Assembly: GCF_900631945.1 (NCBI RefSeq)
Contig: NZ_UZWE01000042.1
Span: 1-62,931, forward strand
Reading direction: 5' to 3'
Length of the DNA: 62,931 bases
Source of the DNA: Paracoccus haematequi
Lineage (GTDB): Bacteria > Pseudomonadota > Alphaproteobacteria > Rhodobacterales > Rhodobacteraceae
The translations under genes were made by a program, and so were the position numbers. Shown here piece after piece: positions 58,969 through 62,931 of the stretch (position 1 is its first letter; each line of letters starts with the position of its first letter). The notes below the pieces were generated by a model. The model was given only the letters and a program-made list of their open reading frames with translations. It did not search any database and had not been told where the DNA came from.

Positions 58969-60837
58969 ATGCGCAAATCTTTCATCATCCCGTCGGTCAG
59001 CGCCCTGGCGCTGCTGGTGGCGGGCGGCCTGGGCGCCGCCATGGCCAAGGATGTCACCTGGGAAGACATCCTGAACGACCACGAGACGACCGGGGACGTG
59101 CTGATGTACGGCATGGGCAACAACGCCCAGCGGTATTCGACCCTGACCCAGATCAACGCCGAGACCGTCAGGCACCTGCGTCCCGCTTGGGCGTTCTCGT
59201 TCGGGGACGAAAAGCAGCGCGGCCAGGAAACCCAGGCCATCGTCCATGACGGCACCATCTACATCACCGGCAGCTACAGCCGGATGTGGGCGCTCGACGC
59301 CAAGACCGGCGAGCGGAAATGGAAGTTCGAGGCCCGCCTGCCCGACGACATCCGCCCCTGCTGCGACGTGATCAACCGCGGCGCCGCGATCTATGGCGAC
59401 AAGGTGTTCTTCGGCGCCCTGGACGCCAGCATCTATGCGCTGAACAAGGACACCGGCAAGGTCGAGTGGCGCGAGAAATTCGCCGATCACAAGGTCGGCT
59501 ACACGCTGACCGGCGCCCCCACCATCATCAAGGACGCCGAGACCGGCAAGGTGATGCTGATCCACGGCAGCTCGGGCGACGAATTCGGCGTCATCGGCAG
59601 GCTTTACGCCCGCGACCCCGACACCGGCGAGGAACTGTGGATGCGGCCCTTCGTCGAAGGCCACAAGGGCACGCTGGCGGGCGCGGAAAGCACGCCGACC
59701 GGCGATCCCTCGGCGCCCAGTTGGCCGGTCAATCCCGACGGGTCCAAGGTCGAGGCCTGGCACCACGGCGGCGGCGCGCCCTGGCAGTCGGCGGCCTTCG
59801 ATGTCGAGACGAACACCATCGTGGTGGGCACCGGCAACCCGGCGCCCTGGAACACCTGGGCGCGGTCGCAGGACGGCAACTTCAAGGATTACGACAGCCT
59901 CTATACCTCGGGGCAGGCCTATGTGAATCCGTCCAACGGCGAGGTCGTGGGCTTCTATCAGCACACGCCGAACGACGCCTGGGACTTTTCCGGCAACAAC
60001 GAGATCATCCTGTTCGACTATACCGACAAGGACGGCAACACGCATCGCGCCGGCGCCCATGCCGACCGCAACGGCTTCTTCTATGTCACCGATACCGACA
60101 AGCTGGCGGAACGCGGCACCGACATCAACAAGCCCACCGCGCTGCTGAACGCCTTCCCCTTCGTGGACGAGATCACCTGGGCCAAGGGCATCGACCTGGA
60201 AACCGGCCGCCCGATCGAGGTCGAGGGCCAGCGGCCGCCCCTGCCCGAGGAGGGCGAGACGAAGGGCGCCACGATCCAGGTCACGCCGCCGTTCCTGGGC
60301 GGCAAGAACTGGAACCCGATGGCCTATTCCCGCGACACCGGCCTGTTCTATGTCCCCGCCAACAACTGGACCGAGGATTACTGGACGGAAAACGTGACCT
60401 ATCAGGCGGGCGCCGCCTATCTGGGCCAGGGCTTCCGCATCAAGCGGCTGTATGACGACCATATCGGCACGCTGCGCGCCTTCAACCCGGCCACCGGCGA
60501 GAAGGTCTGGGAACACAAAGAGGAATTCCCGCTGTGGGCAGGCACCCTGGCAACGGCCGGGAACCTGGTCTTCACCGGCACCTCGGACGGCTATGTCAAG
60601 GCCTTCAACGCCCAGACCGGCGAAGAGCTGTGGAAGTTCCAGACCGGGTCGGGGATCGTCAGCAGCCCGATCACCTGGGAACAGGAGGGCAAGCAATACC
60701 TGGGCATCGCTTCGGGCTATGGCGGCGCGGTGCCGCTGTGGGGCGGCGACATGGCGCAGCTGACCACCCAGGTCAGCCAGGGCGGATCCTTCTGGGTCTT
60801 CGAGATCCCGAACGAACTGCTGGCCTCGGCCGAATAA
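58969..60837 (+). CDS. exaA: PQQ-dependent alcohol dehydrogenase, ExaA/PedE type (calcium-type)
   Basis: 622 residues, the length of ExaA precursors. Signal peptide MRKSFIIPSVSALALLVAGG with likely cleavage at AMA-KD. Repeated beta-propeller W motifs (ALDAKTGERKWKFE, AFNAQTGEELWKFQ), the vicinal disulfide C131-C132, metal ligands E205 and N290 (GTGNPAPWN) and catalytic D339 in NDAWDFSGNNE are seen. The residue two after D339 is S341, where lanthanide enzymes (XoxF, PedH) have Asp. Calcium dependence is therefore predicted. It would oxidise short alcohols and pass electrons to PedF. AAGGAGGAGA precedes ATG 58969. Confidence 0.93.
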   Translation: MRKSFIIPSVSALALLVAGGLGAAMAKDVTWEDILNDHETTGDVLMYGMGNNAQRYSTLTQINAETVRHLRPAWAFSFGDEKQRGQETQAIVHDGTIYITGSYSRMWALDAKTGERKWKFEARLPDDIRPCCDVINRGAAIYGDKVFFGALDASIYALNKDTGKVEWREKFADHKVGYTLTGAPTIIKDAETGKVMLIHGSSGDEFGVIGRLYARDPDTGEELWMRPFVEGHKGTLAGAESTPTGDPSAPSWPVNPDGSKVEAWHHGGGAPWQSAAFDVETNTIVVGTGNPAPWNTWARSQDGNFKDYDSLYTSGQAYVNPSNGEVVGFYQHTPNDAWDFSGNNEIILFDYTDKDGNTHRAGAHADRNGFFYVTDTDKLAERGTDINKPTALLNAFPFVDEITWAKGIDLETGRPIEVEGQRPPLPEEGETKGATIQVTPPFLGGKNWNPMAYSRDTGLFYVPANNWTEDYWTENVTYQAGAAYLGQGFRIKRLYDDHIGTLRAFNPATGEKVWEHKEEFPLWAGTLATAGNLVFTGTSDGYVKAFNAQTGEELWKFQTGSGIVSSPITWEQEGKQYLGIASGYGGAVPLWGGDMAQLTTQVSQGGSFWVFEIPNELLASAE

Positions 60838-60843
60838 CCATGC

Positions 60844-60866
60844 GGCGGGGGCATCGCGCCCCCGCC
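60844..60866 (+). terminator. Hairpin after the alcohol dehydrogenase gene
   Basis: GGCGGGGGC (60844-60852) and GCCCCCGCC (60858-60866) form a perfect 9-bp stem with a 5-base loop just after the stop, followed by GTCTTC. It may terminate or attenuate transcription or protect the exaA mRNA end, lowering expression of the following gene. Confidence 0.55.
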
Positions 60867-60887
60867 CGTCTTCACGGGGAAAGACCC

Positions 60888-61520
60888 ATGCATCGCCATT
60901 CCATCGCCCTCGCCCTGCTGCTGGCCGCGCCATCCGCCCCTGCGGCGCTGGCCGATCCCATGCAGGTCGCGCCGGACACCAGCTACCCGATCATCGTGGA
61001 CAGCGACGACCGCCCCGACGGCCCGCAGACCATCAACGGCTGCGAGTTGAAGCCCGGCGCCTTGTGCCCCGGCGCGGATCTGAGCCATCAGGATCTGTCG
61101 GGCCTGAACCTCAACGGCGCCGACCTGACCGGCGCGCGGCTGGTGCGGGCGAACCTGCACGGCACGCTGCTGAAGGGCGCGACCCTGACCGGGGCGGACC
61201 TGCGCGGCGCCGATCTGTCGGAAAGCTATCTGCAAGGCGCGACGGTGCGTCAGGCCGACCTGACCGGGGCGGATATGGACTATTCGCGGATGGCGGGGAT
61301 CGACCTCAGCGGATCGGACCTGACCGCCGTGTCGATGGAGGCCGTCTGGGCCAGCAAGGCCCGGCTGGTCGGCACCACGCTGGTCGCCGCGAACCTGTCC
61401 GAGGCAAAGTTCTATCATGCCGACCTGGCCAATGCGACGCTGAGCGACAACACCAACCGCTTCACCATCTGGGAAGGCGTCCACATGGAGAACTGCACGG
61501 GATGTCCGGTCGACTGGTGA
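60888..61520 (+). CDS. Exported pentapeptide-repeat protein
   Basis: 210 residues. Signal peptide MHRHSIALALLLAAPSAPAA. From residue ~62 tandem A-D/N-L-x-x pentapeptides build a right-handed beta-helix: GADLSHQDLSGLNLNGADLT, GADLRGADLSESYLQG and GSDLTAVSMEA. Four cysteines occur outside the repeats (C-E-L-K..C at ~52/60, C-T-G-C near the end). Exported pentapeptide proteins follow PQQ dehydrogenase genes in several proteobacteria, but the role is unknown. The ATG at 60888 has GGGGAAAGA. It overlaps the next gene by 19 bp. Confidence 0.88.
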   Translation: MHRHSIALALLLAAPSAPAALADPMQVAPDTSYPIIVDSDDRPDGPQTINGCELKPGALCPGADLSHQDLSGLNLNGADLTGARLVRANLHGTLLKGATLTGADLRGADLSESYLQGATVRQADLTGADMDYSRMAGIDLSGSDLTAVSMEAVWASKARLVGTTLVAANLSEAKFYHADLANATLSDNTNRFTIWEGVHMENCTGCPVDW

Positions 61521-61897
61521 TCTGGCTGGCGATCCTGGCAGCCGGAGGGGCGGCGGCTGCCGCCCAGGCCGATCTTGCCGCCTGCCGCGCCCTTCCCGAC
61601 GATGCGGCGCGGCTGGCTTGCTATGACGCCCTGCCCCTGCCTGGCGCCACGGCCTTCCAGGGCAAGGGCAGCGGCATGGCCGGGCCGTTCACCGTCACCG
61701 GGCCGCGGACGCTGGGCTTCGCCAGCGACGACGCGATCCTGGTCGCCTATCTGCTGGACGACGCCACGGGCGCCGTCGTCCAGAACCTGCATCACGGCGG
61801 CGCCGGGATGGGCCATTTCCTGATCGAGACGCCCGGCACCTATCGCGTTCAGGTCAACGCCTCGGGCGGCTGGCGGATCGAGCTGTCGGCGCCCTGA
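61502..61897 (+). CDS. Small exported hypothetical protein
   Basis: 131 residues. Signal peptide MSGRLVIWLAILAAGGAAAA, then DLAACRALPDDAARLACYDA, a C-x-x-x-x-D-x-x-R-L-x-C-Y-D motif shared by many short exported proteobacterial proteins, including the N-terminus of VasI. A beta-rich domain (ILVAYLLDDATGAVV, GTYRVQVNASGGWRIEL) follows. The 19-bp overlap with the pentapeptide gene suggests coupled production. Function unknown. Confidence 0.75.
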   Translation: MSGRLVIWLAILAAGGAAAAAQADLAACRALPDDAARLACYDALPLPGATAFQGKGSGMAGPFTVTGPRTLGFASDDAILVAYLLDDATGAVVQNLHHGGAGMGHFLIETPGTYRVQVNASGGWRIELSAP

Positions 61898-62054
61898 GAT
61901 TACCTTCCCAGGGAAGGCGGCAGGCGCGGGTGTCGGTTCGCGGTCCAGTTCGCCGTCCGCGGGGCGGCATCGGGGGAAACCCGCGCCGGGATCCGGCCGT
62001 TCACCCAAGCGGGCGGGGCATCTCGGGCCCGCAGGAAGCCGCAAGGGAAAAGCC

Positions 62055-62264
62055 ATGCCAGACAGGTTCAAGGTCGGCGATCGCGTCCGCTGGAATTCCG
62101 AGGCGGGCCATGTCACCGGCCGCATCACCAGGATCCATACACGCGATTTCGACTACAAGGGGCATCGCCGACGCGCGTCCGAGGACGATCCGCAATACGA
62201 GATCCAGAGCGACAGGACCGACCACATCGCCGCGCACAAGGGCAGCGCCCTGCAGCGGATCTGA
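62055..62264 (+). CDS. DUF2945 (HVA1/TUDOR-like) small protein
   Basis: 69 residues: MPDRFKVGDRVRWNSEAGHV, then TGRITRIHTRDFDYKGHRR and DDPQYEIQSDRTDHIAAHKG. This is the complete DUF2945 family pattern, a small beta-barrel of unknown function common in alphaproteobacteria. Upstream (61976-62003) a GGAAAC and a CGTT separated by 17 bases make a poor stress-type promoter. It is followed after 3 bp by the DUF488 gene. Confidence 0.88.
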   Translation: MPDRFKVGDRVRWNSEAGHVTGRITRIHTRDFDYKGHRRRASEDDPQYEIQSDRTDHIAAHKGSALQRI

Positions 62265-62267
62265 CGC

Positions 62268-62810
62268 GTGCAGCCCGTCTTCACCATCGGCCATTCCGAC
62301 CGCGACCCGTCCGAGGTGATCGCGATGCTGCGCGACGCTGGCGTGTCGCGGCTGGCCGATGTGCGCGCCTTTCCCATGTCGCGCAGCAATCCGGGCTTCA
62401 ACGAGGCGGCCCTGGCCCCCCTGCTCGCGGCGCATGGCATCGAATACCGCCATCTGGCCGCGCTTGGCGGGCGGCGGCGGCGGGTCAAGTCGATCCCGCC
62501 GCAGGTCAACGCGCTGTGGCGCAACGCCAGCTTTCACAACTATGCCGACCATGCGCTGACCCCGGCCTTCCGCGCCGGGCTGGACGCGCTGCTGGACTGG
62601 AGCGCCCGGCGGCGCTGCGCCATCATGTGTTCCGAGGCCGTCTGGTGGCGCTGCCACCGCCGCATCGTCGCCGACTGGCTGATCGCCGCCGGGCGCGAGG
62701 TCTGGCACATCATGGCCCAGGGGCGGCTGACCGCCGCCACCCCGACCCCCGGCGCGGCAATCGGCCCGGACGGCAGCGTGACCTATCCCGCGCCGCCCGC
62801 CGCCGCCTGA
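62268..62810 (+). CDS. DUF488 family protein
   Basis: 180 residues. It begins (GTG) QPVFTIGHSDRDPSEVIAML and has LADVRAFPMSRSNPGFNEAA, ALGGRRRRVKS and CAIMCSEAVWWRCHRRIVAD. The late cysteine/arginine/histidine cluster is the conserved core of DUF488, whose members are often stress-linked; the biochemical function is unknown. The start follows the DUF2945 stop closely, so the two are an operon. The 3' end overlaps the convergent partial gene by about 28 bp. Confidence 0.85.
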   Translation: MQPVFTIGHSDRDPSEVIAMLRDAGVSRLADVRAFPMSRSNPGFNEAALAPLLAAHGIEYRHLAALGGRRRRVKSIPPQVNALWRNASFHNYADHALTPAFRAGLDALLDWSARRRCAIMCSEAVWWRCHRRIVADWLIAAGREVWHIMAQGRLTAATPTPGAAIGPDGSVTYPAPPAAA

Positions 62811-62931
62811 CCCAGCAGGGCCGCCGCCCGATCCGCCTGCCCCGCAGCGATCAGCGCGGCCAGCAGCACCCGCGCCTGGCCGGGCCGCAGCACCGGGGAC
62901 AGCACCGCCCCCGCGCGCAACAGGTCGTGCC
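62783..62931 (-). CDS. 3' end of an unidentified gene (window edge)
   Basis: A minus-strand frame open from the edge to TAG at 62785-62783. The last 48 residues are alanine/leucine-rich and helical (HDLLRAGAVLSPVLRPGQAR, then ALIAAGQADRAAALLGQAA). They look like the end of a repeat or helical domain. The frame overlaps the end of the DUF488 gene, so it may be spurious. No family was recognised. Confidence 0.4.
   Translation of the reverse strand, partial: HDLLRAGAVLSPVLRPGQARVLLAALIAAGQADRAAALLGQAAAGGAG

Noticed and set aside
58969..60837. Assignment of the quinoprotein as lanthanide-dependent XoxF
   Set aside because: The diagnostic aspartate two residues after the catalytic aspartate is replaced by serine and the neighbours are PedF-type.
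1..62931. CRISPR arrays, tRNA or rRNA genes, prophage
   Set aside because: No regular direct repeats, cloverleaf-type sequences, rRNA-like stretches or phage structural genes were seen by eye.

Overview
The window looks like a chromosomal segment of a Paracoccus-type member of the Rhodobacteraceae. The evidence is the very high GC content, dense ATGA/TGATG-coupled operons, a PQQ alcohol dehydrogenase module, a class I PHA synthase next to a MaoC-phosphotransacetylase/acetate kinase pair, and NsrR/Hmp nitric oxide defence. No rRNA, tRNA, CRISPR array or prophage was seen. One insertion sequence (IS110/IS1111 type) is present, and one rearrangement scar lies near 3040.

Layout. 1-3040: the start of an acyl-CoA synthetase gene (edge), an AraC regulator, a serine hydrolase and the first ~89 codons of a second AraC regulator. 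3041-11833: a minus-strand catabolic operon headed by pxpA (LamB/YcsF), with a sugar-type ABC importer (TorT-like binding protein, double ATPase, permease), an aldehyde dehydrogenase, a class III aminotransferase and a 3'-truncated pxpB. It is controlled by a divergent GntR/FCD regulator with two perfect TGTTATAACA palindromes. 11995-16337: a VIT-family transporter, cytochrome b561/PepSY/two-component system and a small methyltransferase-like membrane protein. 16348-20451: a P1B-4 metal ATPase, then DUF6522, flavohemoglobin and NsrR. 20785-31592: a stress block (SRPBCC protein, zinc alcohol dehydrogenase, DUF421, DUF3606, DUF892, TrxR-like flavoprotein, two Ku proteins and LigD), interrupted by the IS element. 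Several of these genes have a GGAAC-N16/17-(C/G)GTT promoter like that of the alphaproteobacterial general stress sigma factor EcfG.

31593-40553: a compact surface-polysaccharide operon of five genes. Three of its products are two-domain fusions: glycosyltransferase + UDP-galactopyranose mutase, GT4 + Gfo/Idh/MocA oxidoreductase, and GT4 + clan-A glycoside hydrolase. 40652-45485: PHA/acetyl-phosphate cluster (ackA, MaoC-PTA fusion, phaC, divergent phasin-like gene) with a perfect FNR/NNR-type box in the shared promoter. 45567-51599: a P2-type cation ATPase, a YdeP-type molybdoenzyme and a catalase-fold protein.

51687-61897: a PQQ alcohol oxidation module. A NosP/NahK-like pair (FIST protein + hybrid kinase), a LuxR response regulator and a CXXCW protein are divergent from cytochrome c-550 PedF, a SoxYZ-like carrier, a Tat-exported zinc metallohydrolase and an ExaA-type quinoprotein. 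The quinoprotein has Ser where lanthanide enzymes have Asp, so it is predicted to be calcium-type. An exported pentapeptide-repeat protein and a small exported protein follow. The window closes with DUF2945, DUF488 and the 3' end of an unidentified minus-strand gene.

The most notable items are the fused glycosyltransferase operon, the damaged lactam-like operon, the IS1111-type element with a candidate bridge-RNA region, the FNR-box PHA promoter and the NO-sensor-like kinase pair beside the PQQ module.
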